53,462 nucleotides of DNA. It comes from Pirellulales bacterium (GTDB taxonomy: Bacteria > Planctomycetota > Planctomycetia > Pirellulales > JAICIG01). How positions within the stretch are numbered: position 1 is the stretch's first letter; every line of letters starts with the position of its first letter. This document shows positions 14,813 through 23,305 of the stretch, piece after piece. The position numbers and the translations under genes were made by a program. A model generated the notes under the pieces. That model worked only from the letters and a program-made list of their open reading frames with translations, was not told the DNA's origin and ran no database searches. The stretch lies in NCBI GenBank assembly GCA_025927475.1, contig JAICLL010000020.1, positions 1 through 53,462 of the forward strand, written 5' to 3'.

Positions 14813-14959
14813 ATGATGAGAAAGCGCGATTCCGATGAAGAGGCGGCGGACCTGGAGATACATGTGTTCCACGCGCTGATCTGGGGCGTTGGGGGCGTGG
14901 CTAGCCTGGCTGTGCTGGTCTGGCTCCTAGCGTCGGTGTGGGCTGAGCTTTCAAACTAG
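14813..14959 (+). CDS. single-pass membrane microprotein (48 aa)
   Basis: Too short for usual ORF cut-offs. AGGA precedes two adjacent ATGs (14813 and 14816). The protein begins with a charged segment (MRKRDSDEEAADLEIHVFH) and continues into one strong transmembrane helix (ALIWGVGGVASLAVLVWLLA) with a short SVWAELSN tail. The stop is 10 bases before the TTG start of the pseudouridine synthase gene, so the two are probably cotranscribed and may be coupled. It is divergent from the coiled protein/hydrolase pair. Function unknown. Confidence 0.6.
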   Translation: MMRKRDSDEEAADLEIHVFHALIWGVGGVASLAVLVWLLASVWAELSN

Positions 14960-14969
14960 GCGCCGCCTG

Positions 14970-15953
14970 TTGCACAAAATCACCAGCCAAAACTTCCGCG
15001 CCAACCACGCCGACGCCCAGCAGACGCTGGCTGCGTTTCTGCGTCGCCGCCTGCCCGACAGGTCGTGGTCGGAAGTCCGCCGGCTGATTCGCGCGCGGCA
15101 GATACTGATTGACGGCAATCTTTGCCTTGATGCCGGACGCCGACTGCGCGGAACCGAGGTGGTGAAACTGCTGGCCCATCCGACGGCCCCGCCGGCGCGA
15201 GAAGACGACGTGCGCGTCCGCTATCTCGATCAGCATCTTGTGGTGGTCGAAAAGCCGGCCCGGCTCACCTCGGTCCGCCATGCTGAAGAACGGCATTGGT
15301 CGCCGCGCCGCAAGCAAGTGCAGCCGACCTTGCAAGACTTGCTGCCGCAGATCATCGCCAAAAAGCTCAGCCACGGTCAGGGGCGGCGCCACGCCGCGCC
15401 CGCCGGCAAGCTGCCGCCGGTGCGGCCGGTGCATCGGCTCGACCGCGAGACCAGCGGGCTGATGGTTTTCGCCCGCACCCGCCAGGCCGAGCAAAGCCTG
15501 GTCGAGCAATTCCGCCGCCATACCACCGGCAGGCGCTATTTGGCGGTGGCGCAAGGCGACGTCGCCGAGCAGACCTTCGAGAGCCGCCTGGTGCGCGATC
15601 GGGGCGACGGCCGCCGGGGCAGCACCACGCTATCCGACGCCGGCAAACACGCCATCACGCACGTCAAGCCGCTGGAGCGGCTGGGCGATTACACGCTGAT
15701 CGAATGCCGCCTGGAGACGGGTCGCACGCACCAGATACGCATCCATCTGGCGGAAGCGGGGCATCCGCTCTGTGGCGAAACGGTCTATCATCAGCCGCTC
15801 TTCGCCCCGCCGCGGCCCGACGCCAGCGGTGCGCCGCGGTTGGCGTTGCATGCGGCGGAGTTGAGCTTAGATCATCCCATCAGCGGCGAGCGGCTGCGCT
15901 TCACAGCGCCCCTGCCTGCCGACTTGACGCAATGGCTGGCCAGGCTGCGATAA
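14970..15953 (+). CDS. RluA family pseudouridine synthase
   Basis: 327 aa with an apparent TTG start at 14970. It isomerises uridine to pseudouridine in rRNA or tRNA. Residues about 17-75 form an S4-type RNA-binding domain (TLAAFLRRRLPDRSWSEVRRL...). The catalytic motif HRLDRETSGLMVFAR lies near residue 155 with the essential aspartate present, and the C-terminal ETGRTHQIRIHLAEAGHPL motif is intact. A basic insertion around residues 105-145 (RHWSPRRKQVQ...KLSHGQGRRHA) between the S4 domain and catalytic motif is longer than in the E. coli enzymes. The specific target site cannot be told from sequence. Confidence 0.92.
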   Translation: MHKITSQNFRANHADAQQTLAAFLRRRLPDRSWSEVRRLIRARQILIDGNLCLDAGRRLRGTEVVKLLAHPTAPPAREDDVRVRYLDQHLVVVEKPARLTSVRHAEERHWSPRRKQVQPTLQDLLPQIIAKKLSHGQGRRHAAPAGKLPPVRPVHRLDRETSGLMVFARTRQAEQSLVEQFRRHTTGRRYLAVAQGDVAEQTFESRLVRDRGDGRRGSTTLSDAGKHAITHVKPLERLGDYTLIECRLETGRTHQIRIHLAEAGHPLCGETVYHQPLFAPPRPDASGAPRLALHAAELSLDHPISGERLRFTAPLPADLTQWLARLR

Positions 15954-16009
15954 GTCGTGGCACCCTGAGATTCTGGCTAAGTCACGCCAGCCGCCCGAAG
16001 GCGAGAAGA

Positions 16010-17965
16010 TCAGCCCGGCACGGGCAGAAACAGCTCGGCCACGGCGACGGCGATGCCCATCAGCGAACCTCCGGCAATCAGCCCGGCGCAGATCGGTTCC
16101 TGATTTTGAACCACCACCTGATTGCCGCGCGACTCTGTGCCGCGAAAAACCTGCTCGGCCAACCAAAACAACAGCGAGCCGGCGAAGATCGACAGGCAGG
16201 TATGGAAGGGAATCAAAAAACCGAGCCCCAGCGCCACCGGCGAAAGCGGAAACCGACCGCGCGTGGCCATGCGCGCGATCTCCAGCACCATGCCGACCAG
16301 AATGCCCGCCAGCGCGGCGAATTGAGCGGTGGGTTTGATCTTGTGCAACCCCTCGGCCAGGACGTCGGCAACCGCTTTCCACACGGTGGCCGAGGGCATG
16401 GGATATTTTTTCGCGTCGAGGGCGTAGGGAGCGGAAAGGTCAGCCGCCAACAATTGATCGGGCGGCAACTTGAGAAACACCAGGTAAAACACCGGAATCG
16501 AAAGCGTCGCGCCGGCTAGGATGCCGAGCAAGTGGCCGACCGCCTGTTGCCGCGGCTTGGCCCCCAGCATGTAGCCGGGCTTGATGTCTTGCAACAAATT
16601 GGCGGCGTGGCTGGCCACTTCGCCGGTGATGCCCGCCGTCATCAGGTTGACTTCCTTATTCCCCGGCGCCAGCGCCCCAAACGTCAACTGCGTGAGCTTG
16701 CCCATCGCGCCGATGGGCGTGATTGAGGTCAACCCGGTGGAATTGATGGCGATCAAGCAGAAGAAAAACACCAAGGCCAGAGCCACCACCGAAAGCCAAT
16801 AGTCAATGCCAAAGAATTGACGTCCCATGATGGCCACCAAGACGCCAAGCAGCGGCACGCCCACCAGCGAAACGCCCAGCGGCAACTCGATGTGCGCGAG
16901 TACGTCGGTCTGGCGCTGCGCATCGCGCGGGCGGAAGATGCCGGCCAGTTTCACGAACGCCTGCCACAAAACCTGCGGCTTACCAAAAAACGCCAACAGC
17001 GAAGCGGCGGTCATCATGGCCACTCCGCACCACAGCGACCAGAAGGTGATCTCGCGAAAGCCAATGGCGCCCTTGGCGCTGGGGGTGATTTCGCCCCGCT
17101 CAATCATGATCGGCGCCAGTATGGCATAATTGATCGCAGCCCCCAGCAACAGCGAAATGCCGGTGCGAATGCCCATCAAGCCGCCGGCGCCCACCATCGG
17201 CAAATCGAGTTCGGGCCGCAGCGTCAGACTGGTGACGGGCGTGCCAAGAATCTCTGGAGTATCGATGCGCCCGTAGATCCACTCGTCCAGGAACTCCGGC
17301 AGATGCGGGCGGAAATTCTTGAAGGCCAGATAGTTGGTAATCGGTCCGCTCTGCAAGAGCTTGACCAATCCGGCGAGTGCGGCGAAGGCGACCAGCAGCT
17401 TGGCCTTGAGCAGCCCTGTGGCGGCGTCGCCGTGGTGCAGCGAGTCCATGACAATGCCCGCCGCCCGGCCTTCGGGAAACGGCTGTTGCTCGTCGTTGAT
17501 AAAGCGGCGCTTGAAGGGAAAGGCAAACAGCACACCGAGCACCGCCAGCACGATCACCCACGACATAAGCTGCCACATGGGGATCACTCGCTCGGTGACC
17601 ATCATATAGGCGGCCAGGCTCGAAATGAGCGGCGACGTCATGTAGCCGCCCGCTGTGGCGACCGACTGCATAGCGTTGTTTTCGAGAATCGTGAACTCAC
17701 GGGCCAGCCCCAGCCGCGAGAGCGTTTTGAACATCGCGAACGCCAAAATGACCGACGTGATGCCGACACCCAGCGTCCAACCCGTTTTGGCGCCTACATA
17801 GATGTTGGTGAGCGACAGCACCGCGCCGAGCGCCATGCCGGTCAGCGCCGAGCGCAACGTAAGCTGCGGCATGTCACCGCGAAAAACCGTTTCGAGCCAC
17901 CAACGGTCTTTTTGTTCAAGCGACCAAGTGCGGATTTCCTCGTCGGTCAGTTCGTGAATAGGCAC
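16010..17965 (-). CDS. OPT family oligopeptide transporter
   Basis: 651 aa from a GTG at 17965, chosen because AAGGAG sits 7 bases upstream; an ATG at 17998 would add 11 residues. The protein is polytopic, with about 14-16 hydrophobic segments. Family-typical stretches are LTLRSALTGMALGAVLSLTNIYVG near the N-terminus, ENNAMQSVATAGGYM, GIVMDSLHHGD and AMGKLTQLTFGALAPGNKEVNLMTAGITGE. It should import peptides or metal-chelating peptides across the inner membrane, driven by the proton gradient. It converges with the pseudouridine synthase gene. There is no partner gene; this family works as a single polypeptide. Confidence 0.92.
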   Translation of the reverse strand: MPIHELTDEEIRTWSLEQKDRWWLETVFRGDMPQLTLRSALTGMALGAVLSLTNIYVGAKTGWTLGVGITSVILAFAMFKTLSRLGLAREFTILENNAMQSVATAGGYMTSPLISSLAAYMMVTERVIPMWQLMSWVIVLAVLGVLFAFPFKRRFINDEQQPFPEGRAAGIVMDSLHHGDAATGLLKAKLLVAFAALAGLVKLLQSGPITNYLAFKNFRPHLPEFLDEWIYGRIDTPEILGTPVTSLTLRPELDLPMVGAGGLMGIRTGISLLLGAAINYAILAPIMIERGEITPSAKGAIGFREITFWSLWCGVAMMTAASLLAFFGKPQVLWQAFVKLAGIFRPRDAQRQTDVLAHIELPLGVSLVGVPLLGVLVAIMGRQFFGIDYWLSVVALALVFFFCLIAINSTGLTSITPIGAMGKLTQLTFGALAPGNKEVNLMTAGITGEVASHAANLLQDIKPGYMLGAKPRQQAVGHLLGILAGATLSIPVFYLVFLKLPPDQLLAADLSAPYALDAKKYPMPSATVWKAVADVLAEGLHKIKPTAQFAALAGILVGMVLEIARMATRGRFPLSPVALGLGFLIPFHTCLSIFAGSLLFWLAEQVFRGTESRGNQVVVQNQEPICAGLIAGGSLMGIAVAVAELFLPVPG

Positions 17966-18043
17966 CGTATGTCTCCTTCGGTTCACCGTTGGAGACATGG
18001 TATCGAATGAGAAACGACCGACAAAGCCCGCCCGGGGAGGGCA

Positions 18044-18259
18044 TTAGGACGCGCAGGGCGCGGTGTCGGCAACGTCGATGCCAAGAATGAGCGGCAACAG
18101 GGGCCAACCCGGCAGCGGCATCTCGCGCTCGCGGCGGACCCGCGGCGACCAGCCGCGGCGGATTTCGGCCGAACGCCGACGGATTTCATCGGGACTGGGC
18201 ACCCAAGCGTTATCGCGGCTGGGGAAGCGATCGTGTCTTTTGCCAGGTGTGCGTACCAT
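18044..18259 (-). CDS. small basic hypothetical protein
   Basis: 71 aa from the ATG at 18259 with GGAGG 10 bases upstream. The centre, DEIRRRSAEIRRGWSPRVRRERE, matches a pattern I associate with a family of short planctomycete proteins (D/E-E-I-R-x-x-C/S-A-E-I followed by W-S), some of which sit near integrase or toxin-like genes. The C-terminus is hydrophobic (GWPLLPLILGIDVADTAP). No known function. It lies upstream of the OPT transporter gene with a 78-base gap, so cotranscription is possible. Confidence 0.65.
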   Translation of the reverse strand: MVRTPGKRHDRFPSRDNAWVPSPDEIRRRSAEIRRGWSPRVRREREMPLPGWPLLPLILGIDVADTAPCAS

Positions 18260-18558
18260 GTTTCGTTTACCTCCATGAAGTGGGGTGGGGGGCCCGTCGG
18301 GCCACCGCCCGCAGGCAAGTTGTCGTTTTCGGCAATCGAAATTCGACGCTGCCCCTTACAAGCAACCGTTATGCCAAACAGCGGTATCGCGGTCCTTGAT
18401 CGCAAGGATTGCGCCGCCGCAACGACTGTAAGTGCTATTTGCACAACGACTTGCCGTATCGTGCTGGGGCGATGACACGAAGCCGCATTCGCTGGCCCCG
18501 GCCCGACCGCGCCGCCGTCGCGGCGCGTACTGAGCCGCAAAACGATACAACTCCGTCG
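18260..18558. other. 299-bp intergenic region
   Basis: Lies between the small basic protein gene and the lipoprotein gene. A short GGCCC/GGGCC hairpin is present near 18295-18303. No convincing ORF, RNA gene or promoter was seen. The region also contains the downstream end of the RND operon. Confidence 0.4.
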
Positions 18559-18984
18559 CTATTGACCAGACAACTGCTGATAACTGGTCTGACTGAAGAC
18601 AAACACCGGGTCTTTGCCCACAACGATATAAATGGTTTCCTGCGGCTCAGCCGCGCCGGCCAGCGTAAGCTTAACGGTGTAGCGCCGATTGGGGTCTTCG
18701 GCCACGGCCGGCGCGGGGCCGACCAGTTCATAATCGACGAGTTTCTGCCCATCGCGCCACTGGGTGTCTTGGGCTTGAACGGCAGGCCCGCTGGCGCCGA
18801 TTTTGTCGGGCGCCTTGCCTGACTTCCAAGCGTCGAGCGCGGTGGTCAATGCCGCGCGGGCCGCGGCATCGTTGGGTACATATTCGTGAATGCTTCGCTG
18901 CCCGCAGCCCAACGACAACAAGCCAAGACAGCAAAGCACGACGCCCGCACTACGAAGATTGCGACAACGAAAATTGGCATACAT
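18559..18984 (-). CDS. lipoprotein, paralogue of the one at 24850-25365
   Basis: 141 aa with a lipoprotein signal: basic N-terminus, hydrophobic core and lipobox LSLGC with C27 as the lipidated residue. The mature part contains EYVPNDAAARAALTTALDAWKSGK, then QWRDGQKLVDYELVG and a VVGKDPVFVF end. These blocks align with RYVPEEARANEALDRALAAWKSG, RRPGQKLLDYQIVG and VAGIDPLWVF of the lipoprotein at the head of the RND operon, so the two are paralogues. It starts 27 bases after the permease stop and is probably the last gene of that operon. Function unknown; an accessory role in the efflux system is inferred from position only. Confidence 0.8.
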   Translation of the reverse strand: MYANFRCRNLRSAGVVLCCLGLLSLGCGQRSIHEYVPNDAAARAALTTALDAWKSGKAPDKIGASGPAVQAQDTQWRDGQKLVDYELVGPAPAVAEDPNRRYTVKLTLAGAAEPQETIYIVVGKDPVFVFSQTSYQQLSGQ

Positions 18985-19011
18985 TCATCAAACCCCAATT
19001 GCGAAAAGTTA

Positions 19012-22000
19012 TCAGACCATTGCTGTCGGCTCGCCACTCAACGGCGTTACGGATTCCGCTGCGATGTCGTTCGTTTTGCCTGCCTGGAGCCGCTGCCACC
19101 TGAGTCGTCGCACGCCAAAGAACAGCACGGGCAGCAACAGGTCAATCACCTCATCGGCCACCAAGATGCCGCCGAGCACCGGGGCCACCATGGGCTTGAC
19201 GACCTCGGCGCCCACGCCGGTGGCCCACAGCATCGGCGCCAGCCCGAGAATGGTTGTCGCCTCGGTGAGCAGCTTGGGGCGCAGGCGGTGAACGGCGCCT
19301 TCCATCACCGCTTGGCGCAGCTCGGCCAGGTTCATTTGCTCCAACCCGCCGCGGCGGGCGACGGCCTCGCGCAGGTAAACGAGCATGATGATGCCGGTCG
19401 AGGTGGCCATGCCGAAACAGGCGATATAGCCCACCAGCACCGTGATCGAGAAGTCGTAGCCGAGCAGCCACTGAAAGATCACGCCGCCGGCGATGGCGCC
19501 CGGCACGGCCAGCAGCATCAACAGCGCATCGGCCAGATCGCGATAGGTCCAGAAGAGGATGGCCAGGATCAGGCCGACCACCAGCGGCAAGACCCACGTC
19601 AGCGTGCGCAACGACCGCACATCGTGCTCAAACTGCCCGGTCCATTCCAGATAGACGCCTTCGGGCAAGCGGACTCGATCGGCAACCGCGCGGCGGGCCT
19701 CCTCGACAAACGCCACGGCACTTCGCCCGCGCACATTCAGCCGGACATAATTGCGCAGCAGCCCATTTTCGCTCTTCAGCGAGGCCGGGCCTTCCACCCT
19801 TCGAACCTCGGCGACTTCGCCCAGCGGAACACCGCCGGCGATCGGCAGCCGCCGGATCGATTCCTCGTCGTCGCGCCATGGCCGGGCGTAGCGCACCCGC
19901 ACGCCGTGCCGCTCGCGACCCTCAACCGTCTGAGTGACAACCCGCCCGCCCAAGGCAAGCTCGATCGCTGCGTTGACTTCACCCACGCCGACGCCCGCCC
20001 GCGCGGCTCGTCCGTGGTCGAGGCGGATTTCCAGATATCCTTTGCCGCGGATCGTTTCGGCCATCACGTCGGCGGCGCCGGGCAACTGCTTCAGCACCGC
20101 GGCGACTTCTTCCGACGCATTGACCACGTCGTTCAGTTCGCGGCCCAACACCCGCACGCCGACGTCGGTATTCACGCCGGTGAACAACATGTCGACGCGA
20201 TTCTGAATGGGCCGGGTCCACACGTTCGCCCAGCCGGGCATTTGCAGCGTGCGGTCCAGCTCGCCGCCCGGATCCGATAGTTCCGCCGGCGTGCTCGGCC
20301 ACAGCAGCGTGTGGCGGCGCATCACGGCGGCCAGCGATTCTTGCAACGATTTCAACGCCGGCTGGGGCTCCACCTCGGGCGGCGCAACACTGCGGTGCTG
20401 ATGATGCCCCGCATGCGGCGATGGCGGGCGAGCGCGAAAGCGGCGGACTTGCGCCAGGTAGTCAAGCAGCCGCGCGTCGCGGACTTTCGCCCGCTCCAAG
20501 ACTTCCTCGATTGCCAGCCGCGTGAAGGTCTCTGCACCGCGTTCGAACAACTCCGCGTTGAGCTGCCGGACGTGCGTTTGCCAGGCCGCTCGAAAAAATG
20601 CCTGCATGTCGTCGGTGAGCCGCGTGAAAAAGGTCGGTGACGGTTTGCCGAACGATTGCCCCAGCCAATCGGCGGCAAGCTGCCACGGCACCGGCCGATC
20701 GGCGAATAAATCGACTTCTTCGCCGACCAATTCCCATTGGTGCAGGTGCTCGCCGGCGTGCCGCGCCAGCCGCGTCACCTCGTCGAGCGAAGGCGACATC
20801 GCCAGGTGATGATCGGCGTGGTCGATCAGCGACTGGGCGACCTGCGAGATTTCGCCATCGGTGGGCGCGTGAAAGAACACGCCGTGCGGCTGCAAGCGAG
20901 CGATCATCCGCTGGACCAGATGCCGCACCAATCGCGGCGTCAGCGAAGATTCAAACTCGCGGTTGCGCTGATAGGCATACTCGCGCATCAGGCCGTCGAA
21001 GCGCACCAGCGATTCGCTCGTGGCTTCCGCGACGAGCGTCTCGCGGGCGGCATCGTCGGCGAAAGATTCGATCAGGCCCCGTTGCACCATCGCATCGAGC
21101 ACCATCTGTGTTTGCCGCCGCGCGCCGGCCTCGGGCAGCTTCCGCTTGGGCCAAAGTTCGCGGGGGCGGAAATCGATCATCGTTTCGATCATGTCGATTG
21201 GTGCGGGATCCGACGGCGTTTCGGCCCTGCCCGCCTTGCCCACGACCATTGCCACCTCGGGAAAGCGGCAGAGCACCATATCGCGGGCTTTCAGGTCGTC
21301 GGCGGCTTCAGTAATCGAAGCGCGCGGCACGGTGATCGGCATGTCCATGACCATGCCTTCATTCAAGGGCGGCATTTTCTGCCAGCCCAGCGGCCGCATG
21401 GCGTGCTCGCCGGCCAGCGCGGCGAGTGTGAGCGTCAGCGTGCAAAAGAGCGTGCCGCGCCAGGTGCTCGTCAGTGCGGCCATGAATGCCAAAAACAGCA
21501 ACAGCACCGCCAGCAAAACCGCCCGGTGCCCGAGCGGCGCGCAGGCGATGATAAACGTCAGCCCCAGCAGCCACATCAACGGCGCCGGCCGGCGGAGCAG
21601 ATATTCCAGCACGGGCTGATAGACATTGGTGACGCTGCGCACCAGCCAACTTTCGCGTTCATCGCGCAGGCGTCCGCGGATGAAAACCGTACACAGCGCC
21701 GGCACCAGCGTGATTGCCAACACCGCCACCGAAAGCATCGCCAACGATTTGGTGAACGCTAACGGCCGAAACATCTTGCCCTGAATGCCGCCCAGACAAA
21801 ATATCGGCAGGAACGACACCAGCATGATCGCCACCGAAAAGAAAATCGGCCGCCCGACCGTGCGGCAAGCCGGCAACACCAAGTGGCGCACATCGCCGCG
21901 CACCGGCCGGTCGCCAAACCGCCCGTGCAGCGTGTGCATCACGTTTTCGGCCATGACGATCGATGAATCAACCAGCACGCCGATCGAAACGACAATGCCG

Positions 22001-23223
22001 GCCAGCGACATGATGTTGGTTTGAATGTCGGCGATTCCCAGTCGCCGCAAGGCCCACATGGCGACGAACGCCGAAAGCGCCGCCAACGGGAGCGTGGCCG
22101 CGATCACCAGCGACGTGCGAAAATGGAGCAACACGATCAACACGCAGATCGTGGCGGTGGCGATGGCCTCGAACAGCGTGCCGGTGACGGTGGCCACAGC
22201 CCCGTGGATCAGGGGCGTGCGGTCGTAAACCGGCGCTACGCGCACACCTTCGGGCAACCCCGCGGAAAGCTCATGGATTTTCTGGTGCAGGCGTTGTGTG
22301 ACCTCAAGCGGGTTTTCGCCATATCGCATCAGCACCACGCCGCCGACGGCTTCGTTGCCGTGCAGTTCGAGCACACCGCGGCGAAAGCCTGGCCCGATCG
22401 ACACCTTGGCCACCTCGCGCAGCAAGACCGGTCGGCCGTCGCATTTGCCCACGACCAGTTGCTCTAGGTCGTTGACAATTTGCTCCGGCTCGGGCGTGGC
22501 ATCGCCGCTCTCGGCCCCTAACCGAGTCACGCCGCGCACCACATACTCGGCATTGGGCTTTTGCAGCACATAGCCCCCCGCCGATGCATTGGCCTCGGCC
22601 ACGGCGCGGCTGACCATGCCCGGCGAAAGAGCAAGCTCAGCCAGCCGCCGCGGATCGAGATCGATCTGGTACTCCATGACGTGGCCGCCGATGCTAGCCA
22701 CTTCGGCGACGCCGGGCACACCGGCCAACTGCCCGCGAACATACCAATCTTGGATGGACCGCAGCCGGCCCAGGTCGTACTGGCGACCTTCGACGACATA
22801 CCAGAAAATCTGCCCGGTGGGCGTGCCATCGGGGGCAAGGTAGGCATGCGCCCCGCCGGGCAAGCTTTCCGCCGCGCCGCTCAACCGCTCGCTCACCTGT
22901 TGCCGAGCGAAATAGAAATCCGCCGAATCGTCGAGGATGATGCTGAGCGACGCAAAACTGAACTCGCTCGACGAGCGCACCGCCCGCACTCCGGCCAGAC
23001 CTTGCAACTCGACCGTCAGGGGATAGGTAACCTGGTCTTCGATCTCCGGCGGGCTGTGGCCGGGCCAGTCGGCGAACACGATGAGCTGGTTCTCGGCCAC
23101 GTTGGGAATCGCGTCGATCGGCGTTTGGTAAACGGCATAGACGCCCCACACGGCCAGCACGAAGCCCGCCACGATCACCAGCCCGCGATTGCGGATCGAG
23201 AATTCGATGATGCGGTCGATCAC
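19012..23223 (-). CDS. HME-type RND efflux permease (CusA/CzcA-like) with large insertion
   Basis: About 1403 aa from a GTG at 23223; the open frame extends to 23580 but overlaps the adaptor gene and a spacer repeat. It is the proton-driven inner-membrane pump of a heavy-metal tripartite system. Typical blocks: RIIEFSIRNRGLVIVAGFVL (TM1), DWPGHSPPEIEDQVTYPL, VSIGVLVDSSIVMAENV in TM4 with the relay aspartate, LNEGMVMDMPIT, GKAGRAETPSDPAP and IACFGMATSTGIIMLVYLREAV. Family members are about 1040 aa; here about 285 residues (roughly 700-985) are inserted in the second periplasmic half, ending in a His-rich SPHAGHHQHRS stretch. No outer-membrane channel gene is adjacent. The start is uncertain because no good ribosome site precedes the GTG. 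Confidence 0.88.
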   Translation of the reverse strand: MIDRIIEFSIRNRGLVIVAGFVLAVWGVYAVYQTPIDAIPNVAENQLIVFADWPGHSPPEIEDQVTYPLTVELQGLAGVRAVRSSSEFSFASLSIILDDSADFYFARQQVSERLSGAAESLPGGAHAYLAPDGTPTGQIFWYVVEGRQYDLGRLRSIQDWYVRGQLAGVPGVAEVASIGGHVMEYQIDLDPRRLAELALSPGMVSRAVAEANASAGGYVLQKPNAEYVVRGVTRLGAESGDATPEPEQIVNDLEQLVVGKCDGRPVLLREVAKVSIGPGFRRGVLELHGNEAVGGVVLMRYGENPLEVTQRLHQKIHELSAGLPEGVRVAPVYDRTPLIHGAVATVTGTLFEAIATATICVLIVLLHFRTSLVIAATLPLAALSAFVAMWALRRLGIADIQTNIMSLAGIVVSIGVLVDSSIVMAENVMHTLHGRFGDRPVRGDVRHLVLPACRTVGRPIFFSVAIMLVSFLPIFCLGGIQGKMFRPLAFTKSLAMLSVAVLAITLVPALCTVFIRGRLRDERESWLVRSVTNVYQPVLEYLLRRPAPLMWLLGLTFIIACAPLGHRAVLLAVLLLFLAFMAALTSTWRGTLFCTLTLTLAALAGEHAMRPLGWQKMPPLNEGMVMDMPITVPRASITEAADDLKARDMVLCRFPEVAMVVGKAGRAETPSDPAPIDMIETMIDFRPRELWPKRKLPEAGARRQTQMVLDAMVQRGLIESFADDAARETLVAEATSESLVRFDGLMREYAYQRNREFESSLTPRLVRHLVQRMIARLQPHGVFFHAPTDGEISQVAQSLIDHADHHLAMSPSLDEVTRLARHAGEHLHQWELVGEEVDLFADRPVPWQLAADWLGQSFGKPSPTFFTRLTDDMQAFFRAAWQTHVRQLNAELFERGAETFTRLAIEEVLERAKVRDARLLDYLAQVRRFRARPPSPHAGHHQHRSVAPPEVEPQPALKSLQESLAAVMRRHTLLWPSTPAELSDPGGELDRTLQMPGWANVWTRPIQNRVDMLFTGVNTDVGVRVLGRELNDVVNASEEVAAVLKQLPGAADVMAETIRGKGYLEIRLDHGRAARAGVGVGEVNAAIELALGGRVVTQTVEGRERHGVRVRYARPWRDDEESIRRLPIAGGVPLGEVAEVRRVEGPASLKSENGLLRNYVRLNVRGRSAVAFVEEARRAVADRVRLPEGVYLEWTGQFEHDVRSLRTLTWVLPLVVGLILAILFWTYRDLADALLMLLAVPGAIAGGVIFQWLLGYDFSITVLVGYIACFGMATSTGIIMLVYLREAVARRGGLEQMNLAELRQAVMEGAVHRLRPKLLTEATTILGLAPMLWATGVGAEVVKPMVAPVLGGILVADEVIDLLLPVLFFGVRRLRWQRLQAGKTNDIAAESVTPLSGEPTAMV

Positions 23224-23280
23224 GGGGAGGGACTGGGAACTGGGAAGATTCAGACGCTCCGACAACAGATTCACGCCGAC

Positions 23281-23299
23281 AAATCGAAAATCCAAAATC
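23281..23299. repeat. AT-rich 19-bp direct repeat, copy 1
   Basis: The 19 bases here recur exactly and in the same orientation at 25435-25453. Copy 1 lies in the spacer between the adaptor and permease genes. Its AT content is far below the GC-rich surroundings. It is probably a dispersed intergenic repeat. Confidence 0.6.
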
Positions 23300-23305
23300 G
23301 AGAAT

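Noticed and set aside
16817..18010. Plus-strand ORF opposite the OPT transporter
   Set aside because: Same kind of antisense shadow; the translation is Arg/His/Gln-rich without domain features.
18886..20280. Long plus-strand ORF opposite the RND permease
   Set aside because: Antisense shadow in GC-rich DNA: very rich in His, Gln and Arg, with no start context and no motif, while the minus strand encodes a recognised permease.
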